Source of the DNA: Hyphomicrobiales bacterium
GTDB lineage: Bacteria; Pseudomonadota; Alphaproteobacteria; Rhizobiales; Rhizobiaceae
Direction of reading: 5' to 3'
Assembly: GCA_900469625.1 (NCBI GenBank)
Contig: UBXV01000014.1
Location: forward strand, 284,826-348,825
Length of the DNA stretch: 64,000 nt
The notes beneath the pieces were generated by a model, which saw only the letters and a list, made by a program, of their open reading frames with translations, had not been told where the DNA came from and ran no database searches. Position 1 is the first letter of the stretch. Each line of letters begins with the position of its first letter. The position numbers and the translations under genes were made by a program. Of the stretch, positions 26,135 through 34,832 are shown one piece after another.

Positions 26135-27708
26135 TTCAGTCTTTCCTGTTGTGGTTCCGAGGCATCGCCTTGGGAAAGGGCGTGCCAGACGGGGCGAAGC
26201 GCGATGCGCGACTGCTGGTAGGAGGGGAAAAGGCCGTCGTAGCGGCGCGCGAGCGCCGCGTCGGCCGGCTCGGCTGCACGCTGGTGCGGCAACACCCAGT
26301 CGCGCACGCAATCGGCCATCGAGGGGTAGATGCCGAGAGAGACGGCGGCGATCATCGCGGCACCTGCCGCCCCCGCCTCCTCGCGCTCGCTGGTCTGGAC
26401 GCTGGCGCCAAGGGCACCGCCGAGAATGCGCCGAAGCGAGGCGCTGCGCGCAGCACCGCCCGTCAGCCGGATGCGGCCGGGAAGCGGCCCCATCTCGGCG
26501 TAGCAATCGCGTGCGGCCATGGCGAGCCCGTCGAACACCGCCTTCACCATGTCGCCGAAGCCGTGGGTGATCGACAGCCCGACGAAAGAGGCGCGCGCCG
26601 AAGCGTCGACGAAGGGCCCACGCTCGCCGGCTTCCGAAATGTAGGGCTGGAACATCAGCGAGCTATCCTTGGCTTCCGCCAGCCAGCCGTCGACATGGGA
26701 GAGCAGTTCGCTCTTGGTCTTCTCGACGCCCATGCCCTTGAGGAGCCCGCCGGCAACCGAGAGGATCCAGTCGATGTTGAGCGTCGCCGCCATGTTCGAC
26801 TGCATCTGCGCATAGGTGCCGGCGATCGGCATGCACATGGTGTAGCCCGTGAGGTCGCGGTTGAGCCTGACGTCGTCGGCGCTGGTCGCGAGCCGCATGT
26901 GCATGCCGGTCGAGCCGATGATCGAGCAGCCGGTGTCGGTGCCGGGATCATAGAGCCCGGCGCCAAGGGCGGTGCACACCACGTCGACATAACCGAGCAC
27001 GACAGGCGTCCCCTGGGGAAGACCAGTTGCGTGAGCCGCCTGCGTCGAAAGCAGGTGATGCGACGTCGCGCCGTCGACGATTTCCGGCAGGAAATGCTTG
27101 AGCTTCTGCAAGCCCAGAAAGCGGATGACGTCGTCGTTGTAGTCCCGTGTGCGAAAGTTGCCGAAGGTGAAATTGGCTTCGGACGGGTCCGTCGCGCGCA
27201 TCTGCGTCAGCTTGAAATAGAGCCAGTCCTTGCAGTGAAACGTGGTCGCGACGCCGGAGAGCATTTCCGGCGCGTTGTCGCTCATCCAGCGAAGCTGCGC
27301 GCCCTGCTGGCAGGCGGCAAGCCCGGAGCCGGTGCTGGCGAAGCGCTCGACGTCGCCGCTATCGCCACGCAGCCGCTCGACCGTATCGCCGGCACGCGCG
27401 TCGAGCCAGAGCCAGCCCTTGCCGATCGGCTCGCCGGCCTTGTCGATCATCCAGGTGCCATCGCCCTGGCCGGTCACCGCGATCGCGGCAACACGGTCGG
27501 CGAGACCGTCGATCTTGGCCGAAAGCTCCGTCAGGGTGGTGACCGTATCGGCCCAGGTGCGGTCGAGATCCTGCACGCTGCCGGTCCTGCCGACGGCCTC
27601 GTAGGCGTTCGCCACCGCGGCCATGGCGAGCTGCCGCCCGCCAAGGTCGAAGGCCACCGACTTGATGACCGACGTTCCCGCATCGATGCCGATGAGGATG
27701 TCGCGCAT
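26131..27708 (-). CDS. eryA: FGGY-family kinase, erythritol kinase EryA
   Basis: A 525-residue kinase, matching the length of erythritol kinases. It shows the ATP-binding IGIDAGTSVIKSVAF, GQGDGTWMID and GWLWLDARA at the substrate site, the IIGSTGMHM phosphate loop and RLTGGAARS. It would phosphorylate erythritol, the first committed step of the locus. It overlaps the transporter ATPase gene by one base and the hydroxyacid dehydrogenase by four. A related polyol such as ribitol or arabitol remains possible. Confidence 0.8.
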   Translation of the reverse strand: MRDILIGIDAGTSVIKSVAFDLGGRQLAMAAVANAYEAVGRTGSVQDLDRTWADTVTTLTELSAKIDGLADRVAAIAVTGQGDGTWMIDKAGEPIGKGWLWLDARAGDTVERLRGDSGDVERFASTGSGLAACQQGAQLRWMSDNAPEMLSGVATTFHCKDWLYFKLTQMRATDPSEANFTFGNFRTRDYNDDVIRFLGLQKLKHFLPEIVDGATSHHLLSTQAAHATGLPQGTPVVLGYVDVVCTALGAGLYDPGTDTGCSIIGSTGMHMRLATSADDVRLNRDLTGYTMCMPIAGTYAQMQSNMAATLNIDWILSVAGGLLKGMGVEKTKSELLSHVDGWLAEAKDSSLMFQPYISEAGERGPFVDASARASFVGLSITHGFGDMVKAVFDGLAMAARDCYAEMGPLPGRIRLTGGAARSASLRRILGGALGASVQTSEREEAGAAGAAMIAAVSLGIYPSMADCVRDWVLPHQRAAEPADAALARRYDGLFPSYQQSRIALRPVWHALSQGDASEPQQERLK

Positions 27709-28832
27709 CAGGCAAGCTCCACGCCATGGCTGATCGCCTTGCCGCTTTCGCCGTCGAAGACGTGCAGGCTCGACGGATCGAGGCGGATGCCGATCGGCTG
27801 GCCGACGGCAAGCTCGGTGCGGTCATGCTCGACGAGCACCATGGTGCCCCCGGCGAAATCGGCAGCGATATGCGTCTGGTCGCCGAGCCACTGGTTGACG
27901 GCCACCCGGCCAGCCACCCCGTCGGCGCTGCGGCGCACCGCATAGGGCCGGATGCCGAGCACCACCTTCTGCCGCTTCACCAGCGCATCGCGCACCGCAT
28001 GGGAGAAATCGGATGCCGGGTATTCGAGGCGTACCCCGTCCTTGAGCCCGAAAGAAACCTTCGCTTCCGATCCGGTGACGCTCGCCTCGAACACGTTCAT
28101 CGGCGGCTCGCCGACGAAGGTGCCGGTGAAGAGATTGGCCGGGCGCTCCTTGATCTTCTGCGGCGTGTCGAACTGCTGCAGCACCCCGCCTTCCATCACG
28201 GCGATGCGGTCGGCAAGGGCGTTCGCCTCCGTCTGGTCATGGGTGACGAGGATCGCCGTCAGCCCGCGCTCCTTGATGTAGTGCTTGATGCGGCCGCGCA
28301 GCACGGCGCGCAGCTGCGGCTCGAGCTGGCCCATCGGCTCGTCGAGCAGGTGCAGGTTGGCGTCGCGGATAAGCGCGCGGCCGAGCGAGGCGCGCTGCTG
28401 CTGGCCGCCCGAGATCGAGCTCGGATAACGACCGAGAATATCCTCTATCTCCAGAAGCTTGGCGATGCTTGCCACCTTCTCGTCGACGACGCCCTGTGAC
28501 AGCTTGGAGGCCTTGAGCGCGAAGGCGATGTTTTCGCGCACCGTCAGCGGCGGGTAGAGCGAATAGCCCTCGAACGCCATGGCGACGTTGCGGCGCACCG
28601 GCGCGAAAGTCTGCACCTCGCGCCCGCCAAGCGAGATCGTGCCGCGCGAAACGGCCTCGAAGCCGGCGATCATGCGCAAGGTCGAGGTCTTTCCGCAGCC
28701 GGATGAGCCCAGAAGCGCGATGATCTCACCCTTCCTGACGTCCATGTTGAGCTTCTTGACGGCATGGACGCCGTAGTCGACGGGCCCATAGAACTTGTCG
28801 ACGTCCCGGATCAAAAGAGCGGTGTCGGTCAT
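27708..28832 (-). CDS. Polyol ABC transporter ATPase subunit 2
   Basis: A 374-residue ABC ATPase. Walker A is GSSGCGKTS (42-50), signature ISGGQQQR (140-147), Walker B HLLDEP with Glu165 and switch His198. The Q-loop glutamine is replaced by Glu88 (MAFEGYSLYP), and the D-loop reads GQLEPQLR instead of the usual form. A TOBE domain follows. It pairs with the other ATPase (28829-29947), with which it overlaps by four bases, to drive the Mpt/Ery-type polyol importer. Confidence 0.88.
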   Translation of the reverse strand: MTDTALLIRDVDKFYGPVDYGVHAVKKLNMDVRKGEIIALLGSSGCGKTSTLRMIAGFEAVSRGTISLGGREVQTFAPVRRNVAMAFEGYSLYPPLTVRENIAFALKASKLSQGVVDEKVASIAKLLEIEDILGRYPSSISGGQQQRASLGRALIRDANLHLLDEPMGQLEPQLRAVLRGRIKHYIKERGLTAILVTHDQTEANALADRIAVMEGGVLQQFDTPQKIKERPANLFTGTFVGEPPMNVFEASVTGSEAKVSFGLKDGVRLEYPASDFSHAVRDALVKRQKVVLGIRPYAVRRSADGVAGRVAVNQWLGDQTHIAADFAGGTMVLVEHDRTELAVGQPIGIRLDPSSLHVFDGESGKAISHGVELA

Positions 28833-29947
28833 GCCGCTTCTCCATTGCGCTTGGATTCCATGTCGGCGCGCGGCAACAGCCGGCCGCTCGCCTTGTCGAA
28901 GAGGAAGGCCTGGGCGCCGTTGACGGCGATATGGGCGGGGCCGGCCGTTGGGCCCGGCGTGCCGGCCGGGCGCGACACCAGGATTTCCCGGCCGCGCGCG
29001 GTCATCGCCAAAGTCACGGTCTTTTCATTGAGCGGCGTTTCCGCCTCGACCGTCACGGGAATGGCGCCCGGCGCCGATGCATCGACAAAGACGATGGCCT
29101 CAGGGCGAAGACCGAGGACGCAGGACTTGCCCGAGACATCGCCGTCATAATCGGAGAGCCGCACCCGGACGTTGGAAAGCTCGACGAAGACGCCGTCGCC
29201 GCTCTTTTGCGGCACCACGTCCAAAAGATTGATCGTGGGGTCGCCGAAGAGGCGGGCAATCTCGATATCGGCGGGCGCGTTGTAGATCTGCTGCGGCGTG
29301 CCGATCTGACGGATGCGGCCCTGCGACATCACGGCGATCCGGTCGCCGAGCGCCATCGCTTCCTTGTAGTCCTGTGTGACGTAGACGACCGTTGCACCCT
29401 GGGCGGCCAAGAGGCGCGGCAGTTCCAGCCGCATCTCGAAGCGCAGCTTGGCGTCGACATTGCGCAAGGGATCGTCGAGCAGCAAGAGCGGCGGCGAACC
29501 GACAAGCGCGCGGGCAAGCGCCGTGCGCTGCTTCTGGCCGTTGGAAAGCGCCTTCGGGTGGTGGCTGAGCACGTGGTCGATCTTCAAGAGCTTCGCGACC
29601 TTCTGCACACCAGCCGTGATTGCATCCTTCGAAGACCGGGTCGCCGTCAGCGGGCTCGCGATATTGTCGAAGGCGCTCATGTGCGGGAAGAGCGCGAAGT
29701 TCTGGAAGGCCATGCCGACACCGCGATGTTCGGCATCGACATCGGTCATGTCCTCGCCGCCGATCAGCACCCTGCCCTCGTCCGGCTCGATGACGCCGGC
29801 GACGAGACGCAGAAGCACCGTCTTGCCGGCACCGGAGGGGCCGAACAGCACCAGGCGTTCGCCGTTGGCGACGTCGAGCGACAGGTCGTCGAGAACCGTC
29901 TGGCTCTTGTAGCGCTTGACGATGTTTTGCAAGTGAAGCGTCGTCAT
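28829..29947 (-). CDS. Polyol ABC transporter ATPase subunit 1 (degenerate catalytic residues)
   Basis: A 372-residue ABC ATPase with intact Walker A (GPSGAGKT, 36-43) and Q-loop Gln82. Its signature is LSNGQ (134-138) rather than LSGGQ, the Walker B catalytic Glu is Asp159 (LLLLDDP), and the H-loop His is Gln192 (YVTQDYKEA). These substitutions suggest an ATP-binding but weakly hydrolysing half. It is one of two ATPases in a heterodimeric importer, 3 bp after the adjacent permease gene. Confidence 0.88.
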   Translation of the reverse strand: MTTLHLQNIVKRYKSQTVLDDLSLDVANGERLVLFGPSGAGKTVLLRLVAGVIEPDEGRVLIGGEDMTDVDAEHRGVGMAFQNFALFPHMSAFDNIASPLTATRSSKDAITAGVQKVAKLLKIDHVLSHHPKALSNGQKQRTALARALVGSPPLLLLDDPLRNVDAKLRFEMRLELPRLLAAQGATVVYVTQDYKEAMALGDRIAVMSQGRIRQIGTPQQIYNAPADIEIARLFGDPTINLLDVVPQKSGDGVFVELSNVRVRLSDYDGDVSGKSCVLGLRPEAIVFVDASAPGAIPVTVEAETPLNEKTVTLAMTARGREILVSRPAGTPGPTAGPAHIAVNGAQAFLFDKASGRLLPRADMESKRNGEAA

Positions 29948-29950
29948 GTC

Positions 29951-30808
29951 TTACCCTTTCACCGCGCCGAGCGACAGACCTTCGACCAGGTAACGCTGGG
30001 CGTAGAGTGCAAGCGCGAGCGTCGGCGTAACCGAGAGAACGATGGCCGAGGCGATCTGCCCGTATTGGATGCCTGAAGAGGTGATGAAGGCAAGAGCGCC
30101 CACGGTCACCGGTTGCTTGTCGGCGGACGCCAGCACCAGCGCGAAGACGAAATTGTTCCAGGCGAAGATGAAGGCGAGCAGGCCGGCGGCGGCAATGCCC
30201 GGACCGGCAAGCGGCAGGGCGATCTTGCGGAACGTCGCAAACCAGGAATGGCCGGCAATGCGATAGGCATATTCGACGTCGGCCGAGATATCCTCGAAGT
30301 AGCCGCGCACGATCCACAGGATGAGCGGCAGGCAGATCAGCTGGTAGACCCAGATCAGGCCGAAATAGGTGTTGGAAAGCCCGAGCCACTGGAAGTACTG
30401 GGTCAGCGGCAGGAGCACCAAAAGCGGCGGCGCGAAGCGGAACGACAGAAGCGTGAACGCGATGTCCTCCGATCCCTTGAACTTGTGCCGGGCGAAGGCA
30501 TAGGCGGCGGGAACGCCCAGCACCAGCGCCACGGCAACGGAGGTCACCGACAGGAAGATCGAGTTGCCGAGGTTGCGCATGAAGGCGATGTCGAGCGTGC
30601 CGGCCGCCGTCTGCAGCTTGCCGGTGATCAGCGCCGCATAATTCGACAGCGTCGGCGAGAAGACGATCGATGGCGGGATCGACAGGATCGTCTCGTTCGT
30701 CTGGAACGACATCAGGAAGATCCAGAAGATCGGGAACATGAAGAAGACCACGACGAGCGTCAGGGCGACTGCACGCAAGGCCCGTTCGATGGGAGACATG
30801 GTGTCCAT
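29951..30808 (-). CDS. Polyol ABC transporter permease (MalG-like)
   Basis: A 285-residue carbohydrate-type (CUT1) permease with about six helices and an EAA-type loop (EYAYRIAGHSWFATFRKIALPLAGPG). An excellent AAGGAGG lies upstream of the ATG at 30808. It follows its partner permease by 10 bp. It is part of the five-gene polyol importer that sits beside eryD in rhizobial genomes (Mpt system in S. meliloti). Confidence 0.88.
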   Translation of the reverse strand: MDTMSPIERALRAVALTLVVVFFMFPIFWIFLMSFQTNETILSIPPSIVFSPTLSNYAALITGKLQTAAGTLDIAFMRNLGNSIFLSVTSVAVALVLGVPAAYAFARHKFKGSEDIAFTLLSFRFAPPLLVLLPLTQYFQWLGLSNTYFGLIWVYQLICLPLILWIVRGYFEDISADVEYAYRIAGHSWFATFRKIALPLAGPGIAAAGLLAFIFAWNNFVFALVLASADKQPVTVGALAFITSSGIQYGQIASAIVLSVTPTLALALYAQRYLVEGLSLGAVKG

Positions 30809-30818
30809 TGGAACCTCC

Positions 30819-31742
30819 TTACGCTTCGCCGCGAGCGCGTTCGCGCAGGCGCAGCCAGTTTTTGATGAAGACGTTGGAGAGCGTGTAGGTGATCGCCCAC
30901 AGGATGATCAGAAGCGCCGCCGAACGGCCGACATTGGTCGACTGGAAGAAGTTGAGATAGGCCTCGACCTGGAAGACGGTCAGCGTGTTGCCGGGTCCGC
31001 CTTGGGTCATCGCATAGATGATGTCGAACTGCTGGATGCTGTCGAGCAGGCGGAACAGGGTCGCCGTCAGGATATAGGGCGTCAGCATCGGCAGGGTGAT
31101 GCGGAAGAACACGAAGCTGCGGGGCACGCCGTCAAGGGCTGCCGCCTCGAATGGCTGCGTCGGCAGCGACCGCAGGCCGGCAAGCAACAGGATCATGATG
31201 AAGGGCGTGTAGACCCAGATATCGACGAGGATGACGGTGAGAAGAGCCGTGTCCGGCGACGAGGCCCAGCGGAAGTCATGCAGGCCGACAAGGCTTGCGA
31301 GATAGCTGAGAATGCCGAAGCTCGGATTGGTCATCAGCTTCCACATCAGCGCGGCCAGCGCCGGCGCAATCATCAATGGCAGAAGCAGCATGATCGAGAT
31401 GAAGTTGTTGATGGTGGAGCGCCGCTGCAGGAGCAGCGCGATGCCGAGACCGAGCAGCAGTTCCAGCGTCACGGTGATCCCTGCATAAAGCAGCGACACC
31501 TTGAGCGTGTTCCAGAAGGCCGGGTCGGTGACGAAGTTGAGGTAGTTTTCGCCCCAGTTGAACTGGCGCGCCCAGGGCTGGCTCAGCCGGTAGCGCTGGA
31601 ACGAGTAGATGACGGCCGTGAAGAAGGGGATGAGAATGCCGATGCACACCAGAAGCGCCGGCAGGCTCAGCACGTAGGGAAGCATCTTCCGGCTGATCCT
31701 GAAGCCTGACGCGGGCTTGCGGAGGGTTGCTGTTGAAGCCAT
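30819..31742 (-). CDS. Polyol ABC transporter permease (MalF-like)
   Basis: A 307-residue carbohydrate-type permease with an EAA loop (FEAAALDGVPRSFVFFRITLP). It forms the membrane channel with the following permease. A 194-bp gap separates it from the binding-protein gene; that gap is GC-rich with imperfect hairpins and no gene, as is common after abundant binding-protein messages. Confidence 0.88.
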   Translation of the reverse strand: MASTATLRKPASGFRISRKMLPYVLSLPALLVCIGILIPFFTAVIYSFQRYRLSQPWARQFNWGENYLNFVTDPAFWNTLKVSLLYAGITVTLELLLGLGIALLLQRRSTINNFISIMLLLPLMIAPALAALMWKLMTNPSFGILSYLASLVGLHDFRWASSPDTALLTVILVDIWVYTPFIMILLLAGLRSLPTQPFEAAALDGVPRSFVFFRITLPMLTPYILTATLFRLLDSIQQFDIIYAMTQGGPGNTLTVFQVEAYLNFFQSTNVGRSAALLIILWAITYTLSNVFIKNWLRLRERARGEA

Positions 31743-31936
31743 GTCGAGCTCCGTTCTCTAACTCTTGAAGAAAGCACGCGGCACGCGAGGCGTCTCGCGC
31801 CCGCGCCAGTCCATCGGCATCTCAGGTTGCTTTGGGCGGCCACCGGCCGGTCGCGGGACGCCCGACGCTCAAGTGCCTGTTTGCGTTCGCCTGAACGCGC
31901 GGCCCTCAAGTCGCCGGGCATCGCTTGGGAGGCCTA

Positions 31937-33379
31937 TCAGCCGAGACCAGCTTCCTTCAGCTGGCGATTGATGCTTTCGACGAGCTGGTCGAGGCCTTCA
32001 TCGACCGGCACCTGCTTGGCGACCATCTTCTGCAGCGTCGCCGCCCACTCGGTGGTGACGTCGAAGAACAGCGGTTGCGGCGTGAACTTGATCGAGGCGC
32101 CTGCGGCCGAGGCGTCGAACATCTCGACATACCCAGGATACTTGCCGTTCAGCTTCTCGCGGAACATCTCGTCCTTCCAGATCGACTGGCGAACCGGGTC
32201 GACGAAGTCCATCTTGGTGGCGCCGAACAGCGCATGCTCCGGACCGGAAGCCCATTGCAGGAAGTACCAGGTGGCGTCCTTGTCCTTGGAGAAGTTGGAC
32301 ATGGCGAGCGACCAGATCCAGATGTTCGGCGTCGAGGCAGTGGCTTCCGGGTTGGCGGCAAAGGCGGCATAGCCGAGCTTGCCGGCCATCTTGTTGTCGC
32401 CGCCATTCATGAAGTAGCCCAGGCAATCGGCGTCGAAGATCATCGCCGATGCGCCGGCGCCAAGGTCGGCCCCGACCTGATACCAGGTGTAGGTCGACCA
32501 GTCCTTCGGGCCGCTTTCCTGGATCATCTGCACGAACTTGGCGTGGTAGGCCTTGGACTCGGCCGTACCCATTGCCGCCGACAGCTTGCCGTCGGCAGAC
32601 ACGTTCAGGTCCTTCTGGTTGAAGTTGGCGTAGCCCGACAGGAAGCCCGGATGGATCGTCGCCCAGGAGCGCGAACCGCGCACGCCGATACCGTAGATGC
32701 CGCCGATGTCCTTCTGCAGCTTGGCGGCAACGGCGATCATGTCGTCGAGGTTCTTCGGCAGCTCGACGCCGGCCTTGTCGAACATCTCGCGGTTATAGGT
32801 GATGTTGTTCTGCTCGAACGCCCACGGAATGCACCATTGCTTGGCGTCTTCCGAACCGAGCGCTCCACCCGGCTGGCCGTTCCAGGCGCAGGAGTTCTTC
32901 ACGCCGGCAAGGAAGTCGTCCCAGTTGTAGTTCGGGTTGGTCTTGGCCGGATCCTTGATCCATTCGTTGAGGTCGGCGATCCAGCCTGCCGGACCGTAGG
33001 TCCAGGTCATGTAGGCGCCTGTCATGAAGGCGTCGTATTCGGTCGAGCCCGAGGACAGCGCTGCCGTCACCTTGTCGAAATAGACGTCTTCCGGGAACAC
33101 GTCATAGGTGACTTCGATGCCGGTCAGGTCCTTGAAGGCCTGAAGGTTGGCAATCATCGCATCGGCATAGGGATGCTTGTTGAGCAAGAGCTTCAGCGAC
33201 TTGCCGGAATGTGCCTTCCAGTCGAAATCGGCAGCCAGCGCCTGGGTCGACATCATGTTGAAGAGCGTGCCGGCCGAGCCGGCGGCAATACCTGCAGCCC
33301 CGAGACCCTTGAGCATGCCGCGACGATCTACCTCTCCGCGCAGAAACGCACTGATGAGGTCTTTCTCCTTCTCGTACAT
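31937..33379 (-). CDS. Polyol ABC transporter substrate-binding protein, Tat-type signal
   Basis: A 480-residue family 1 carbohydrate-binding protein. Residues 18-50 form a Tat-like signal: EVDRRGMLKGLGAAGIAAG and a cleavage region near ALAADF. The mature part is a typical CUT1 binding protein. The ATG at 33379 has GGAGGAGA upstream and is preferred over longer in-frame starts. It is encoded between eryD and the permeases, so it should bind erythritol or a related polyol. Confidence 0.87.
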   Translation of the reverse strand: MYEKEKDLISAFLRGEVDRRGMLKGLGAAGIAAGSAGTLFNMMSTQALAADFDWKAHSGKSLKLLLNKHPYADAMIANLQAFKDLTGIEVTYDVFPEDVYFDKVTAALSSGSTEYDAFMTGAYMTWTYGPAGWIADLNEWIKDPAKTNPNYNWDDFLAGVKNSCAWNGQPGGALGSEDAKQWCIPWAFEQNNITYNREMFDKAGVELPKNLDDMIAVAAKLQKDIGGIYGIGVRGSRSWATIHPGFLSGYANFNQKDLNVSADGKLSAAMGTAESKAYHAKFVQMIQESGPKDWSTYTWYQVGADLGAGASAMIFDADCLGYFMNGGDNKMAGKLGYAAFAANPEATASTPNIWIWSLAMSNFSKDKDATWYFLQWASGPEHALFGATKMDFVDPVRQSIWKDEMFREKLNGKYPGYVEMFDASAAGASIKFTPQPLFFDVTTEWAATLQKMVAKQVPVDEGLDQLVESINRQLKEAGLG

Positions 33380-33449
33380 AAGTCTTCTCCTCCGTTGCGG
33401 GTATGATTGCTTCATGCGATCACCGGCTACCCGACCGGTATTCCTCCCC

Positions 33450-33495
33450 TGAAGCCCTGACGGCGAAACCTCCTCGCCGCCCTCTCCGGGCTTCA
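33450..33495 (-). repeat. Hairpin between eryD and the transporter operon
   Basis: TGAAGCCC (33450-33457) pairs exactly with GGGCTTCA (33488-33495), and an inner GGCGA/CGCC pair extends the structure. It lies just past the eryD stop in the 137-bp gap that should also hold the transporter promoter. No T-run follows. Confidence 0.45.
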
Positions 33496-33516
33496 CTCGA
33501 TCTTGTCAGTCACTCC

Positions 33517-34485
33517 TCATTTGCCGTCGGCGGCGAGCGCCCGGGCCGTCTTCTCGTCGGTAATGAGCCCGCTCAAAAGGCCGCTGCCCAGCACGGCGCG
33601 GATGGCGGGCGTCTTGATCTTGCCGCCGGCGACCGCCACCGTGCGGCGGTCCTTCAGGTCGTCGCGGCTCAAGGTGAAGGTGCGGTTCGACAGCGTCGTC
33701 TCGATCGGCCGGCCATCGTCGTCGAAGAAGTGGCCGAGCAACTCGCCCTTGCCCCCGCCTCTCTGGATCTCCTCGATCTCGCTCATCTCGATCATGCCGG
33801 TCGACACCAGCGACGCCTCGCGCTCCGCCGTACCGATGCCGACCATCAACAGGTCCGCGGTCTTGGCGAGATCGAACACCTCGCGCACGCCGCGCTGGCT
33901 GAAGAGCACATCGCGGTCCTCGACCGTGTTGGCGAAGAACGGCACGGGCATGACATAGGCTTCAGCACCGGTGCGCTCGGCCAGCCGGTGGATCACGTCA
34001 TGGGGGTTGGCCGAGAACTTGCGGGTGAGCCCGCCGAGCAGCGAGACGAAGCGGGTATTGTTGCTGGTCGTGCGCGGCAGATATTCGACGCAGGCCGCAA
34101 GCGTGCGGCCATGACCGACGCCCACGAGCGCCGTGTCGCCGCGCTCGATCTCGCGCTTGAGGAACTGTGCGCCGGAAATGCCGAGCGCCTTCAGCGGCAG
34201 GTCGTCAGCATCGAAATCCGGAACGACCTCGCAGTAATCGAGGCCGTAACGTGCCGAGAGCTTCTGCTCCAGCTCGACGCATTCCGACACTTCACCGTCG
34301 ATATAAACCTTCACCAGGCCTTCCTGGTTGGCCTTCATGATCAGGCGATGCGCTTTCAGCGACGTCAGCCCCAGCCGCTTGGCAACCTCCGCCTGGGTCA
34401 GGCCGCCGGCATAGTGCAGCCAGGCCGCCCGCGTCGCCATGCTGGTTTCGTCGTCGCGAAGGTTTGCACCGCCGATGATAGCCAT
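33517..34485 (-). CDS. eryD: SorC-family sugar-binding transcriptional regulator EryD
   Basis: A 322-residue regulator: N-terminal HTH (LTQAEVAKRLGLTSLKAHRLIMKA) and a SorC-type effector domain (LVGVGHGRTLAACVEYLP; FVSLLGGLTR; LLMVGIGTAE). EryD represses erythritol genes in Brucella and S. meliloti and is relieved by erythritol. The ATG at 34485 has GGTGGA upstream; a GTG nine bases earlier is an alternative. It is transcribed ahead of the transporter genes in the same direction. Confidence 0.85.
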   Translation of the reverse strand: MAIIGGANLRDDETSMATRAAWLHYAGGLTQAEVAKRLGLTSLKAHRLIMKANQEGLVKVYIDGEVSECVELEQKLSARYGLDYCEVVPDFDADDLPLKALGISGAQFLKREIERGDTALVGVGHGRTLAACVEYLPRTTSNNTRFVSLLGGLTRKFSANPHDVIHRLAERTGAEAYVMPVPFFANTVEDRDVLFSQRGVREVFDLAKTADLLMVGIGTAEREASLVSTGMIEMSEIEEIQRGGGKGELLGHFFDDDGRPIETTLSNRTFTLSRDDLKDRRTVAVAGGKIKTPAIRAVLGSGLLSGLITDEKTARALAADGK

Positions 34486-34510
34486 CGTTTCCACCCGGAT
34501 CTTTTATGTT

Positions 34511-34580
34511 GCGGTGCATGATAAATTTTGCACCGCATGATATTTTTTTCTCTCTAATGAAAGAAATTTCATGTGGTGAA
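34511..34580. promoter_or_regulatory. Candidate EryD operator region
   Basis: A perfect inverted repeat GCGGTGCA (34511-34518) with TGCACCGC (34529-34536) lies 26 bp upstream of eryD, followed by an AT-rich stretch. Further on, ATTTCATGTGGTGAAA contains a TTTCA/TGAAA repeat. The rest of the gap to 34832 shows no convincing gene, only frames opposite or out of phase with typical codon usage. Confidence 0.45.
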
Positions 34581-34832
34581 AAAAATGTCAAGCAAGAACA
34601 TGCGGACCGCGGTCACGGTTTGCGGATCGATGCGAATGAAAGGGGGAAAAGACCGTCGCTGCGCCCATCTCTTCGGACAAGCACTCTGGTCCTGCACGGC
34701 CATGAACGGCGGACAAGCGGCATCGACAGACCAATTGCGAGTGATGCTGCCGCCAGAAAAACCGGCGACGCCGCACCGGCTTCGTCAGCCAGGCCGTTCG
34801 TCAGGACGGGGGTGTGGGGCGCCGAACATCCA

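Noticed and set aside
34573..34832. Small coding frames between eryD and the methyltransferase
   Set aside because: None has a ribosome-binding site, family pattern or codon usage like its neighbours; the stretch is better treated as regulatory or empty.
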